Source: Halolamina litorea
GTDB lineage: Archaea > Halobacteriota > Halobacteria > Halobacteriales > Haloferacaceae
Assembly: GCF_026616205.1 (NCBI RefSeq)
Contig: NZ_JANHGR010000003.1
Location: forward strand, 1-64,000
Direction of reading: 5' to 3'
DNA: 64,000 bases
Part shown: piece by piece, positions 17,934-26,505 of the stretch
Position numbering within the stretch: the first letter of the stretch is position 1
Layout of the letters: each line of letters begins with the position of its first letter
Made by a program: the position numbers and the translations under genes
The notes under the pieces: model-generated
The model's input: the letters and a program-made list of their open reading frames with translations, nothing else
What the model was told of the DNA's origin: nothing
The model's database searches: none

Positions 17934-18857
17934 TCACTCCTCAAGTGAGAGCAGTCGATCGCGATGGTTCCTGACTGTCTCGGTGGTTACCTCGGCGACG
18001 GCCGCCGCGTCGGCTTGCGTCAACGGCTCGTCGTGGGCACACGCCGCCATGTACAGACATGCAGCAGCGAAACCGGCCGGGTGCACACCGACTGTCACGC
18101 CGGCGTCGACGGCCCGTTCAGCAAGCTGCGCTGCCTGTCGACGAACGTCGTCGGTACAGCCGAGTGCGGAGGCGATGCGAGGTACGAACTGTGTCGGGGA
18201 AACTGGCGCCGTTGGCAATCCGAGTTCGTGATTGAGGACGTGGTAGGCGTTTGTGACCCGATCCGGTTCGACTTGCGCTATCGGCGCCACGTCGGCGATG
18301 AGCCAGGAGTGGCCGTTGCATCGACAGGCGCCGAAGACGCTTGCCGCGGCCATCGCTTCGATCGATCGACCCTGGAGGAGGTGTTGGTTCTGTGCCGTAC
18401 GGAACAGCTGGCACGCTTGGTCACGGATGGAGTCACTCAGCCCGAGCGCACTCGCGACCCGACGGACTTCGGTGAGGCCGTGGCCGAGGTTCCGTTCCTG
18501 TTTCGACCGCCATCGGCCCCGGGAATGCTCGCGACGCATCCGGGCGAGGCGTCGGCGTTTCTCGGCGCTGAGTGTGTTCCCGTTCGCGTCGCGTCGATAG
18601 CCGACCTCCGTCGAGAGCCCGCGGTCATGTCGAGCGGGTGTGAGTGCTGCGCCTGTCTGTTTCGTCGTCTCGTCGTCGCCGACGTACCACGTTGGCCCGC
18701 GATCGACTGCGAGGTCGTCGATGATGAGGCCACAGTCCTCACAGACGGTTTCTGCCGTGGTGGTTCGCACGTCTCCCCTGCACTCCGGACAGGGGTCAGT
18801 TGTACCGCGCTGGATGTCTTCGTCGAACTGCCGGTCGTGGCTGTTGCTCGTGGTCAT
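17934..18857 (-). CDS. tfb: Transcription initiation factor IIB paralogue
   Basis: 307 residues. The N-terminal zinc ribbon is 'CPECRGDVRTTTAETVCEDCG' in outline (C-x2-C-x15-C-x2-C, about 23-44). The B-finger/linker region carries 'ADRGP'-like 'AVDRGPTWYV', and two cyclin-like repeats follow (about 110-205 and 210-307). TFB recruits RNA polymerase to TBP-bound TATA boxes and recognises the BRE. Haloarchaea carry several TFBs that select promoter subsets; the short, divergent linker and accessory neighbourhood suggest an element-borne or condition-specific copy. The number of this paralogue cannot be assigned. Confidence 0.9.
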   Translation of the reverse strand: MTTSNSHDRQFDEDIQRGTTDPCPECRGDVRTTTAETVCEDCGLIIDDLAVDRGPTWYVGDDETTKQTGAALTPARHDRGLSTEVGYRRDANGNTLSAEKRRRLARMRREHSRGRWRSKQERNLGHGLTEVRRVASALGLSDSIRDQACQLFRTAQNQHLLQGRSIEAMAAASVFGACRCNGHSWLIADVAPIAQVEPDRVTNAYHVLNHELGLPTAPVSPTQFVPRIASALGCTDDVRRQAAQLAERAVDAGVTVGVHPAGFAAACLYMAACAHDEPLTQADAAAVAEVTTETVRNHRDRLLSLEE

Positions 18858-19408
18858 TGGGTTTCTGTTCAGGGCAACGCTGATTCAGCACGCCCCGCAC
18901 CCCTCGGGGGGCGAAAAACTCGCTGCGTGGACGCGTCGTCGGCTATCGGTGCCGGTTTGTCGCCGCCGGTGGCTGTGGGTGACTCACGATGAGGGGAACA
19001 TAATTAACCAACACTTCACGTCGCTTACGGCTCGTTTGTTGGTTAAGCCCGCTCGGTTCGGCTGGCCTCCTCTCAGTACGTCCGTCTGCGCAACGACGGC
19101 CCTGAGCGACCTACAAGAAAACTGGCGAGCATTGCATACCGTCAATCGACTGGTTTTTGTGGAGTATTCCGTACCACATCTCGTGTAGTTTGGATGCCTT
19201 AGAACGCTTCATAGGGGCGTCAGGCGGTTTTGAAGGACTATCACGCCGCTCGACTGGATCCATGACTCCCCAACACCCGCCAGAAACTGAGTTCCGAGGC
19301 GGTAGCGCCGGTTCTCATCAAGCACGTCGACGACGGCGGGACGATCATCCTGACCCGTATGTCACCAGCGGCGAACTTATGCTGAGCCGCGCCCAAATTC
19401 GCTGTGAC
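18858..19408. other. 550-base intergenic region
   Basis: It separates the TFB gene from the formamidase gene. No gene is supported; a frame open from 19157 into the formamidase has no coding character before 19409. It holds the inverted repeat at 19004-19046. A 'gaacttatgc' TATA-like element near 19373 sits about 30 bases before ATG 19409. Confidence 0.5.
19004..19046. repeat. Perfect 10-base inverted repeat
   Basis: TTAACCAACA (19004-19013) and TGTTGGTTAA (19037-19046) with a 23-base spacer. It could be an element end, a regulator site for the TFB gene, or a terminator-like hairpin. Confidence 0.45.
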
Positions 19409-20716
19409 ATGTCTCAACAGGAAGTCACCGATGAGCTGTACGTCGACCAGTACACGCTCGGACTCGTTGGCCCGGATCAGGAGTGGGCTGGCACCGTCGC
19501 CGACGGCGGGACGGTCACCACCTATACACCGCCGGGCTGCTGGGGGCCGATGATCACGCCCTCGTTCCGTGGCGGCCACGAGGTGACACGGCCGATCCGC
19601 GTCGAGGGCGCCGAAGTCGGTGACGCCGTCGCTATCCACATCCGTGATGTGGAGGTGACCAGTATGGCGACAAGTACGGGCTCCATGGCCGAACGCGAGG
19701 GGGCGTTCCAGGACGACCCGTTCGTCGACCACCGCTGTCCTGAGTGTGGCACTACGTGGCCCGACTCGGTCGTCGAAGGGACTGGCGAGGACGCGATCAA
19801 GTGTGCGGAGTGTGGCGCCAACGCCTCCTCCTTCGGGTTCGAATACGGCTACACAGTCGCGTTCGACCACGAGAACGCCGTCGGGATTACGCTCGATAAA
19901 GACGGCGCCCACGAACTTGCGACGAACGCCGCGGAAGTGATGGACATCCCCGAGAACTCCCGCCAACACCCGATCCTCCTGTACGAACCTGACGGGATGC
20001 CGGGGACGCTGGGACGGCTGCGGCCCTTCATCGGGAACATCGGCACGACGCCGTCGGTCACGATGCCCGACTCCCACAACGCCGGTGACTTCGGTCAGAA
20101 CTTGATCGGCGCCGAACACGATTACGGCGTCAACACCGAAGAAGATCTCGAGAAGCGCACTGACGGCCACATGGATATCCCGGAGGTGCGTGCGGGCGCG
20201 ACGCTGATCTGCCCCGTCGACGTCGACGGCGGAGGAGTGTACGTCGGTGACCTCCACGCAAACCAGGGCGACGGCGAACTCTCGCTGCACACCACCGACG
20301 TGAGCGGGACCGTCACGATGGACGTCGAAGTGATCAAAGACCTCGAACTCGACGGGCCGATCCTCCTGCCCAACGGGGAGGACCTCCCGTTCATCAGCCA
20401 GCCCTACAGCGACGACGAGCGCGACGCAGGCCTCGAGCTGGGCGCCGAACACGGTGTCGACGTGAACACCGAGATGGGGCCGATTCAGGTGGTCGGCTCC
20501 GGCGCGACGGTCAACGACGCCACGCAGAACGCATTCGACCGGGCGTCGAAACTGCTCGACATGACCGAAGGCGAGATCCGCGCACGCAGTACGTTCACCG
20601 GTGGCGTCCAGATCGGTCGCCTCCCCGGCGTCGTCCAACTCGACATGCTCGTCCCGATGGACATCCTCGCCGATCGCGGGATCGACCACCTCGTTCGAGG
20701 CCAGTACGACCTCTGA
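19409..20716 (+). CDS. Acetamidase/formamidase (FmdA/AmdA)
   Basis: 435 residues from ATG 19409, chosen for the TATA-like box about 30 bases upstream. It hydrolyses formamide or short amides to ammonia and acid. Family motifs include 'VDQYTLGLVGPDQEW', 'PPGCWGPMITPSFRG', 'HIRDVEV', 'DSHNAGDFGQN', 'YVGDLHANQGDGELS' and 'TQNAFDRASKLL'. A zinc-ribbon-like insert ('CPECGTTWPD' then 'CAECGANAS', near residues 110-140) is an addition to the basic fold. It is probably a nitrogen-scavenging cytoplasmic enzyme. It is monocistronic. Confidence 0.88.
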   Translation: MSQQEVTDELYVDQYTLGLVGPDQEWAGTVADGGTVTTYTPPGCWGPMITPSFRGGHEVTRPIRVEGAEVGDAVAIHIRDVEVTSMATSTGSMAEREGAFQDDPFVDHRCPECGTTWPDSVVEGTGEDAIKCAECGANASSFGFEYGYTVAFDHENAVGITLDKDGAHELATNAAEVMDIPENSRQHPILLYEPDGMPGTLGRLRPFIGNIGTTPSVTMPDSHNAGDFGQNLIGAEHDYGVNTEEDLEKRTDGHMDIPEVRAGATLICPVDVDGGGVYVGDLHANQGDGELSLHTTDVSGTVTMDVEVIKDLELDGPILLPNGEDLPFISQPYSDDERDAGLELGAEHGVDVNTEMGPIQVVGSGATVNDATQNAFDRASKLLDMTEGEIRARSTFTGGVQIGRLPGVVQLDMLVPMDILADRGIDHLVRGQYDL

Positions 20717-20864
20717 CCGGCGGGATCGGTCCCAGCTCGGGTTCGGTAAGCGACTGTGAGTTCTCGAACACCGATTTTGTGCAGGGGGTTTCTCGTACCG
20801 AGCGCCGCAATACTCCTCCCCTCGCTATTCTCACCCGTTCCGACACGCAGCCGGTTTGCACGTA

Positions 20865-21581
20865 CTACTCTGAAAGGTTCCCGGGTTTCCAGCCGTCACC
20901 GTCGGCGACGACCGGAAGCACTGGTCCACCGCCCCTGCGCTCCGGCCGGATCCAGTCGTGGGTGTACACCGTAGCCCCGTCGGCTACGTCCCCCTCCCCG
21001 ACTGCCCGCACCTCGATCCCGTCGGACCGAAGCCGACCGGCCGTGACCTTCTCGCCGTACTCACGGATATCGCCATAGGCGATGTACCGGCCGTCGTCGC
21101 CGGCCGCGGTCAGCCCGACGGCGGCGAGTGCGCCGATCACGCCGTCGCCGGTCCCACCGTACTCATCCAGGAACAGTTCCTCACCGGCGTCGGTAGCGAC
21201 CTCGTACGCCTCCTGCTTGTCGAGTACCTCTTCGGTCGCCCGCTGACCGAACTCGACGACGGCTTCGGGAACGTCCTCGGGCGCAGCGACACAGAGACCG
21301 GGGTCGGCCACGTCGGCCATCACGTCGACGAGATGCTCGCCGGCGTCGTCGATGATCGCCTCGACCGGCGGCGCTGTCGCCTCGAACACCAGACAGGCGG
21401 CGCTGTTGTGGGTGGTGTACGGGACACGCGGGTCAACGAGGAACTGCTGGCGGACGCTCGCCTCGAACGAAATCCCGTGCTCAGCGGCGATTTCGGCACC
21501 GAGGTTCCTGCTCACCCGTCCCGTGCCGTGATCACTGTCGAGGGAATCAGTGTCGTCGATGGCGAGGAGTAGCGTCGTCAT
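20865..21581 (-). CDS. TiaS-like IDDTD-motif protein
   Basis: 238 residues from ATG 21581. The start 'TTLLLAIDDTDSLDSDHGTG' is the kinase-like N-terminal motif of TiaS (tRNA-Ile2 agmatinylcytidine synthetase), but the protein lacks the OB fold and zinc ribbon of full TiaS (about 420 residues). It has 'PYTTHNSAACLVFEA' and 'DEYGGTGDGVIGALAAVGL', fitting a short TiaS-related archaeal family. The biochemical role is unknown; nucleotide binding is likely. It is divergent from the ABC importer with 49 bases between starts. Confidence 0.7.
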   Translation of the reverse strand: MTTLLLAIDDTDSLDSDHGTGRVSRNLGAEIAAEHGISFEASVRQQFLVDPRVPYTTHNSAACLVFEATAPPVEAIIDDAGEHLVDVMADVADPGLCVAAPEDVPEAVVEFGQRATEEVLDKQEAYEVATDAGEELFLDEYGGTGDGVIGALAAVGLTAAGDDGRYIAYGDIREYGEKVTAGRLRSDGIEVRAVGEGDVADGATVYTHDWIRPERRGGGPVLPVVADGDGWKPGNLSE

Positions 21582-21630
21582 GGCTCCGGTGTCAGAGGGT
21601 TTTTTGTTCCCCCTGCGCTTCGTTGTTTCG

Positions 21631-22893
21631 ATGACGGAACAACGCCGACGGCGTGACGTGCTCCGCGTGCTCGGAGGGCTGAGTGCGACCGGGATCACGG
21701 GACTCGCCGGCTGTACGTCTGGGAACGAGACCGGGAGTACCGATAGCCCGTCCGGGGCGACTGGTTCGGCGTCACCGACGGGAACGGACGACACGACCGC
21801 AACGCCGGCGGAGCGATCGGTCACCGACGCCGTCGGGCGGACGGTGGCAGTGCCCGAAACCGTCGACCGTGTCGTCGGACTCGGGTCGGGTGCACTCCGG
21901 TTCGTCACCTACGCTGGTGGTGCCGAATCGGTCGTCGCCGTCGAACAGTTGGAGTCGACAAACGCCGACCGACCGTTCCGACCGTACACGCTGGCGAACC
22001 AGCGCTACACCGACCTCCCAACGGTCGGGACGCGGAAGAGCCCCGATCCCGAGCGGGTGTTGCAGGCCGACCCGGACGTGGTGGTGTACGGCTATGCGAC
22101 GCCCGACGAGGCCGACGAGATGCAGAACCGCCTCGGGATTCCGGTCGTCGTGATCCGCCCCGGCGGGCTGACGCAGGACCTTCGGGATCGCTTCTTCGGC
22201 TCACTCGATCTCCTCGGGACGGTACTCGGGACGACCGAGCGCGTCGAGACGCTTCGGACGTACGTCGAGGAGAGCCTCGCGGACCTCCAAGAACGGGCCG
22301 GCCAAGTCGAGCAGCAGCCACAGGGCTACGTCGGCTACCTCGGCCGGGGGAAACACGGCCTCACCTTCACCCAGCCGAGCTACGTTCCGTTCCGGTACGG
22401 CGGCGTCGCGAACGTGGCCGAAGGCGCGACCGGCAGCGGTGACGGCGGTGGGGGCGGCGGTGGAGGCGGTGGAGGCGGTGGGGGTGGAGGCGGCGGTGGT
22501 GGAGGCGGCGGTGGCGGAGGCGGCGGCGGTGGCGGCCGAAAGGGCGCGAGACGGATCGAGATCGATCCCGAGACGCTCATTCAGTGGGACCCGTCTATCC
22601 TGTTCGTCGATCTCGGAACCGAGAGCTACGACGCACTCGAGGACCCCCAGTACGAGGGTATCACCGCGATCGAGAACGAGCAGGTGTATGCGACCATGCC
22701 GACGCGTGACTACGGGACCAACTTCGGGACCGTGATCGCGGACGCCTACGCCGTCGGCGCCGCCGCGAACCCCGACGTCTACGACGTGGACCCCGTCGAG
22801 AAGGCCAACGAGGTCTACGAGACGTTCGTCGGCGAACCCGTCTACGACGGCGTGGCCGACGCCTACGGTAACGGTTTCGGCAGCATGCTGTAG
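21631..22893 (+). CDS. Iron/B12-type ABC substrate-binding lipoprotein with poly-Gly insert
   Basis: 420 residues. A Tat-like start 'TEQRRRRDVLRVLGG' and lipobox 'GLAGC' (Cys28) place it outside the membrane. The mature part is a Peripla_BP_2 (BtuF/FhuD-type) protein: 'VTDAVGRTVAVPETVDRVV', 'LQADPDVVVYGYA', 'FVDLGTESYDAL'. Residues 272-302 are 31 consecutive glycines in the inter-lobe area, absent from normal family members. The permease begins six bases after its stop and the ATPase follows, so this is the first gene of a complete three-gene importer for an iron chelate or cobalamin. The exact ligand cannot be read from sequence. Confidence 0.85.
   Translation: MTEQRRRRDVLRVLGGLSATGITGLAGCTSGNETGSTDSPSGATGSASPTGTDDTTATPAERSVTDAVGRTVAVPETVDRVVGLGSGALRFVTYAGGAESVVAVEQLESTNADRPFRPYTLANQRYTDLPTVGTRKSPDPERVLQADPDVVVYGYATPDEADEMQNRLGIPVVVIRPGGLTQDLRDRFFGSLDLLGTVLGTTERVETLRTYVEESLADLQERAGQVEQQPQGYVGYLGRGKHGLTFTQPSYVPFRYGGVANVAEGATGSGDGGGGGGGGGGGGGGGGGGGGGGGGGGGGGGGRKGARRIEIDPETLIQWDPSILFVDLGTESYDALEDPQYEGITAIENEQVYATMPTRDYGTNFGTVIADAYAVGAAANPDVYDVDPVEKANEVYETFVGEPVYDGVADAYGNGFGSML
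22444..22536 (+). repeat. GGN trinucleotide tract, 31 glycine codons
   Basis: All four glycine codons are mixed, with local units such as GGCGGTGGAGGC. The plus strand is almost only G with interspersed C/T/A, so G-quadruplex formation and slippage are expected. The frame is kept on both sides. Confidence 0.9.
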
Positions 22894-22899
22894 GAACTG

Positions 22900-24006
22900 A
22901 TGAACGCCGACACCGAGCACACCGGCTCCGGAACCGAGGGCGGGTCACCCGAAACGGCGGCCGACGCCGTCGACGCATACGAACAGCATGTCCGGCAGAA
23001 GACCGGTGTCGTGCTGGCCACCGTCGGCGTCCTGTTCGTCCTCGCTGCGTACTCCGTGCTCTCCGGGCCGATCGGAATCCCGCTCTCACAGCTCCCCGGT
23101 ATCCTCGCAGGTAGCGTCGGGGGGACGCCCGCGCGGGTGATCTGGAACATCCGCCTGCCACGGGTCGTTGCGGCCGTCGGCGCCGGGTTCGGCCTCGCCG
23201 TCGCTGGGGCGGTACTCCAGAGTCTGCTTCGGAACCCACTGGCGTCGCCGTACACGCTCGGTATCTCACAAGCAGCCGCGTTCGGGGCGGCCGTCGCCAT
23301 CGTCGTCTTCGGCGCGGGATCGACGACTGGCGGGTCGTTCGCGTCGTGGGTGCCGTACCTGACCGGCGTCACGGCTTTCGTCGCCGCACTCGGCTCTACT
23401 GGGGCGATCCTGCTCGTTGCGCGCCTACGCCGTGCGACGCCGGAGACGCTCGTACTCACCGGGATCGCGCTCGGAGCCTTCTTCAGCGCCGGCACGTCCG
23501 CTCTCGAGTACTTCGCGACCAACGTCCAACTCGCCGCGCTGGTCGCCTGGCGGTTCGGGACGGTCTCGAACGCGACGTGGGACGGGAACCTCCTGCTGTG
23601 GACCGGCGCCCTGCTCGCTGGCGGCTACTTCGTCCACCGGTCGTGGGCGTACGAGGTGCTCGACGCCGGCGACGACACGGCCCGAACGCTCGGCGTTGAG
23701 GTGACACGGCTCCGAGTCACGGGGATGATCATCGCCTCGCTGCTGACGGCGATCGTCGTCTCGCTGTTCGGCGTCATCGGCTTCGTCGGGCTCGTCGTCC
23801 CCCATATCGTCCGCCGCGTAATCGGCGGTGACGAGCGATTCCTGATCGTCACCTCCAGCGTCGCTGGCGGCGCGCTTCTCCTCGCGTCGGACATCGTCGC
23901 CCGCCGGATCATCGCTCCAGTCGTGCTCCCCGTCGGGATCGTCACGGCGTTCGTCGGCGTACCGTTGTTCCTCTACCTCATCGTCAACGGGAGGGAGTAC
24001 TGGTGA
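22900..24006 (+). CDS. FecCD/BtuC-type ABC permease
   Basis: 368 residues, about nine or ten hydrophobic helices. The family signature is present: 'AGFGLAVAGAVLQSLLRNPL' then 'ASPYTLGISQAAAFGAAVAI'. The coupling-loop region 'DDTARTLGVEVTRLR' and the final 'FVGLVVPHIVRRVIGGDERF' are typical. The first 40 residues form an acidic cytoplasmic tail. It starts six bases after the binding-protein gene, and its stop overlaps the GTG of the ATPase. Confidence 0.92.
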   Translation: MNADTEHTGSGTEGGSPETAADAVDAYEQHVRQKTGVVLATVGVLFVLAAYSVLSGPIGIPLSQLPGILAGSVGGTPARVIWNIRLPRVVAAVGAGFGLAVAGAVLQSLLRNPLASPYTLGISQAAAFGAAVAIVVFGAGSTTGGSFASWVPYLTGVTAFVAALGSTGAILLVARLRRATPETLVLTGIALGAFFSAGTSALEYFATNVQLAALVAWRFGTVSNATWDGNLLLWTGALLAGGYFVHRSWAYEVLDAGDDTARTLGVEVTRLRVTGMIIASLLTAIVVSLFGVIGFVGLVVPHIVRRVIGGDERFLIVTSSVAGGALLLASDIVARRIIAPVVLPVGIVTAFVGVPLFLYLIVNGREYW

Positions 24007-24749
24007 TCCGGATCGACGATCTCACGGTCGGCTACGACGAGCCGGTCGTCTCGGACGTGAACGTCGCTGTCGACCGCGGGGAGCTCGTCGCGGTGCTCGG
24101 CCCCAACGGTGTTGGCAAGTCGACGCTGCTGCGGACGGTGCTCGGCCTCCAGTCGCCGCTTTCGGGGACGGTCACAGTCAACGGCGATGACGTGACGGCG
24201 CTCTCTCGTTCGGAGATCGCGACTCGGCTCGGGTACGTTCCACAGTCCGAATCGGGCGGCCTCCCCTCGACCGTGTTCGCGACGGTACTCGCCGGGCGGA
24301 AACCCCGTGCAACGTGGCGGCCAAGCGACCACGACCGCGAGGTGGTCGGTGAGGTGCTCGCTGACCTCGGCCTCTCGGATCTCGCGATGCGCCAACTCAC
24401 AGAACTCTCCGGCGGACAGCGCCAGCAGGTCCGACTCGCCCGTGCGCTCGCCCAAGAGCCCGCGGGGCTGGTGCTCGACGAACCGACGAGCAGCCTCGAT
24501 CTGCGCCACCAACTTGACGTGCTGGAACGGGTCCGAGAGCTCGCCGACGGCGGCGTCGCAGCGCTGTTCGCGTTGCACGATCTCGACCTCGCGCTCCGCT
24601 TTGCTGACCGGTTCGTGTTCCTCGCAAACGGTGGTGTCGCCGCCGTCGGAGGTGAGGACGTGGTCACCGCAGACCTCGTCGAACGCGTCTACGGTGTGTC
24701 GGCGACGGTCGCCACCGTCGACGGCCGGCGCGTTGTCGTCCCCGACTAG
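24003..24749 (+). CDS. ABC ATPase of the iron/B12-type importer
   Basis: 248 residues, GTG start inside GTGA shared with the permease stop. Walker A 'LGPNGVGKST' is near residues 32-41, Q-loop 'YVPQSES', signature 'LSGGQRQQVRLARAL' near 138, Walker B 'GLVLDEPTSSLD', and H-loop 'FALHDLDLALRF'. It powers the binding-protein/permease pair just upstream; a dimer binds the permease at the cytoplasmic face. Confidence 0.93.
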   Translation: MIRIDDLTVGYDEPVVSDVNVAVDRGELVAVLGPNGVGKSTLLRTVLGLQSPLSGTVTVNGDDVTALSRSEIATRLGYVPQSESGGLPSTVFATVLAGRKPRATWRPSDHDREVVGEVLADLGLSDLAMRQLTELSGGQRQQVRLARALAQEPAGLVLDEPTSSLDLRHQLDVLERVRELADGGVAALFALHDLDLALRFADRFVFLANGGVAAVGGEDVVTADLVERVYGVSATVATVDGRRVVVPD

Positions 24750-24777
24750 CGACCCCCGGCACCGGGTTTGCCACAGG

Positions 24778-24809
24778 TACCTTAGGTAGCTTAGTTGCCG
24801 AAGCTACCT
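24778..24809. repeat. Palindromic element, copy 1 of a 17-base repeat
   Basis: AGGTAGCTT (24784-24792) and AAGCTACCT (24801-24809) form nine-base arms. The 17-mer at 24778-24794 (TACCTTAGGTAGCTTAG) recurs on the opposite strand at 57190-57206. The site follows the ABC operon and precedes the SDR gene. Either a hairpin terminator (only three T follow) or a regulator site is possible. Confidence 0.6.
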
Positions 24810-24906
24810 TTGCTAACGAGGCTAACGGTGATGGCTGTGGGTAGGGTCGAACACCAGCGTTCCGACAGTCCGAACCTTCTCACTTGTTCCGCCTGAACAC
24901 TGCCGT

Positions 24907-25785
24907 ATGGTCGCCAGCGACATCGCCAACCGCGTCGTCCTCCTGACCGGCGGGACCAGTGGCATCGGCCGGATCGCCGCGAAGGAGTTGGCCGAGCGGG
25001 GGGCGACCGTCGCCGTCGTTGGCCGGGATCGCTCTCGGGGGGAGTCGATCGCCGCCGAGTCCTCGACGCTCCGCGGGGAGATTCGGTTCCACCGTGCCGA
25101 TTTGGCGGCTCAGTCGGCGGTGCGCTCGCTCGCCGAGGAGATCCAGGAGACGTACGGCCGGATCGATGCGCTCGTCCACAACGCGGGGCTCTCCGCCAGT
25201 CAGCGAACGGAGACCGTCGACGGGATCGAACGCACGCTCGCAGTCAACTACCTCGCACCGTACCTGCTGACCCACGAACTGATCGATACCGTGTCTGCCT
25301 CTGTGCCGGCGCGGATCGTCACCACCGGCTCCGAACTCCACCGTCGCGCCTCGCTGGACGTCGATGACCTCCAGTTCGAGACTGACTACGAAACCCGGCA
25401 AGCCTACTCGCGCTCGAAACTCGCGCTGATCGCCTTCACGCTCGAACTTGCCGACAAGCTCCCCGACGGCGTCACTGCCAACAGCTTCCACCCAGGGTTC
25501 ATCCCGTCGACGAACCTGTTCCGGGAGGCGTCGCTACCGACCCGAATCGGCGTCCGGCTCGCGGGTCTCGTCCCCGGCGTCGGTACCAGCCCGCAGACGG
25601 GTGCAGGACGGTTGGTTCGACTCGTCACTGACCCGGAGTTCAGTGATCGAACCGGCGTCTACGTTACCGGCGACGGGATCGTTTCGCCCTCCGCGGACGC
25701 CGCCGACCCGGAGCAACGGCGCCGACTATGGGACCGTACCGCCGACCTCGTCGGCGTCGATCCGGATTGGCCGAGGATGGCGTAG
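24907..25785 (+). CDS. Short-chain dehydrogenase/reductase
   Basis: 292 residues. The Rossmann motif 'TGGTSGIG' is at 14-21, 'HNAG' is present, and the catalytic 'YSRSK' places Tyr167 and Lys171. 'NSFHPGFIPSTN' follows. The overall pattern matches the retinol dehydrogenase/WWOX-like SDR subgroup, which uses NAD(P)H on alcohols or ketones; the substrate is unknown. It is monocistronic, downstream of the palindromic element. Confidence 0.88.
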   Translation: MVASDIANRVVLLTGGTSGIGRIAAKELAERGATVAVVGRDRSRGESIAAESSTLRGEIRFHRADLAAQSAVRSLAEEIQETYGRIDALVHNAGLSASQRTETVDGIERTLAVNYLAPYLLTHELIDTVSASVPARIVTTGSELHRRASLDVDDLQFETDYETRQAYSRSKLALIAFTLELADKLPDGVTANSFHPGFIPSTNLFREASLPTRIGVRLAGLVPGVGTSPQTGAGRLVRLVTDPEFSDRTGVYVTGDGIVSPSADAADPEQRRRLWDRTADLVGVDPDWPRMA

Positions 25786-25899
25786 GTCGTTCGTTCTCCG
25801 TCGGCCGAGGAGTCACTGAGCGATTCCGACGCATGAGCAATGGAGGGAAATATGCTACCCCGCAGATTAATATGTTGTCTTCTCTTAGCTTGAACCACT

Positions 25900-26505
25900 A
25901 TGACTGAGGATACGCCTCCCCGGATAAAGCCGGATGGCGGGAGCGACGGCTACGATGTCAACGAGGCGGTTGAAGAGGAGTGGGTCGAGGAGACGACACC
26001 GTTCGACCGAGTCTACGAGATCATCCAACGCGTCTACGACCCTGCGTCCGCCAGAGAGATCGCTGACCGTGCTCGTGTATCGCCGACTACAGCACGAAAG
26101 CACCTTCGAACTCTTGCACGGGCTGGTGAAGTGGCGACGTCTCAAGATGGCCAGACGACGCAGTACCGACGGTCAGAAACGGCGATCGTCACCGAACACG
26201 CACAGGCGCTCCTCACGGAACGGACGCCAGAAGAGATCGCATCCGGCATCGCAGAGATGAAGGCACAGATCCGGGAATGGCGGGAGGAATATGGCGTCGA
26301 TTCTCCCGAGGAGTTCGCCCGGGAACTGGATGTCGACGACGCCGACAGGGACCACGGCCCCCTTCTTACAGAATGGCAAACGACGCGGCGCAACCTCGCA
26401 CTCGCACAAGCCACACTTGCGATCGCTGAGGCAAGCAACAGTGGTCACCTCACTGGTGCCGACACAGACGATGATGGCCACGGCGACACGTCGGTCATCG
26501 TATGA
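25900..26505 (+). CDS. Winged-helix antitoxin-like protein (DUF7342-type)
   Basis: 201 residues. An HTH at about 45-85 ('PASAREIADRARVSPTTARK' then 'HLRTLARAGEVATSQDG') is followed by a helical, acidic C-terminal half. A TATA-like 'attaata' about 30 bases upstream fits a leaderless start. The stop overlaps the next start (ATGA). Proteins of this shape next to a TumE-like gene are common in haloarchaea and are thought to be the DNA-binding antitoxin partner; that role is inferred. Confidence 0.75.
   Translation: MTEDTPPRIKPDGGSDGYDVNEAVEEEWVEETTPFDRVYEIIQRVYDPASAREIADRARVSPTTARKHLRTLARAGEVATSQDGQTTQYRRSETAIVTEHAQALLTERTPEEIASGIAEMKAQIREWREEYGVDSPEEFARELDVDDADRDHGPLLTEWQTTRRNLALAQATLAIAEASNSGHLTGADTDDDGHGDTSVIV

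Noticed and set aside
19241-20689. 482-codon minus-strand frame opposite the formamidase gene
   Set aside because: Entirely antisense to a gene with clear family motifs; its own text has none.
22380-22580. Poly-proline protein on the minus strand
   Set aside because: It is the complement of the glycine tract in the binding protein and lacks any other protein-like sequence.
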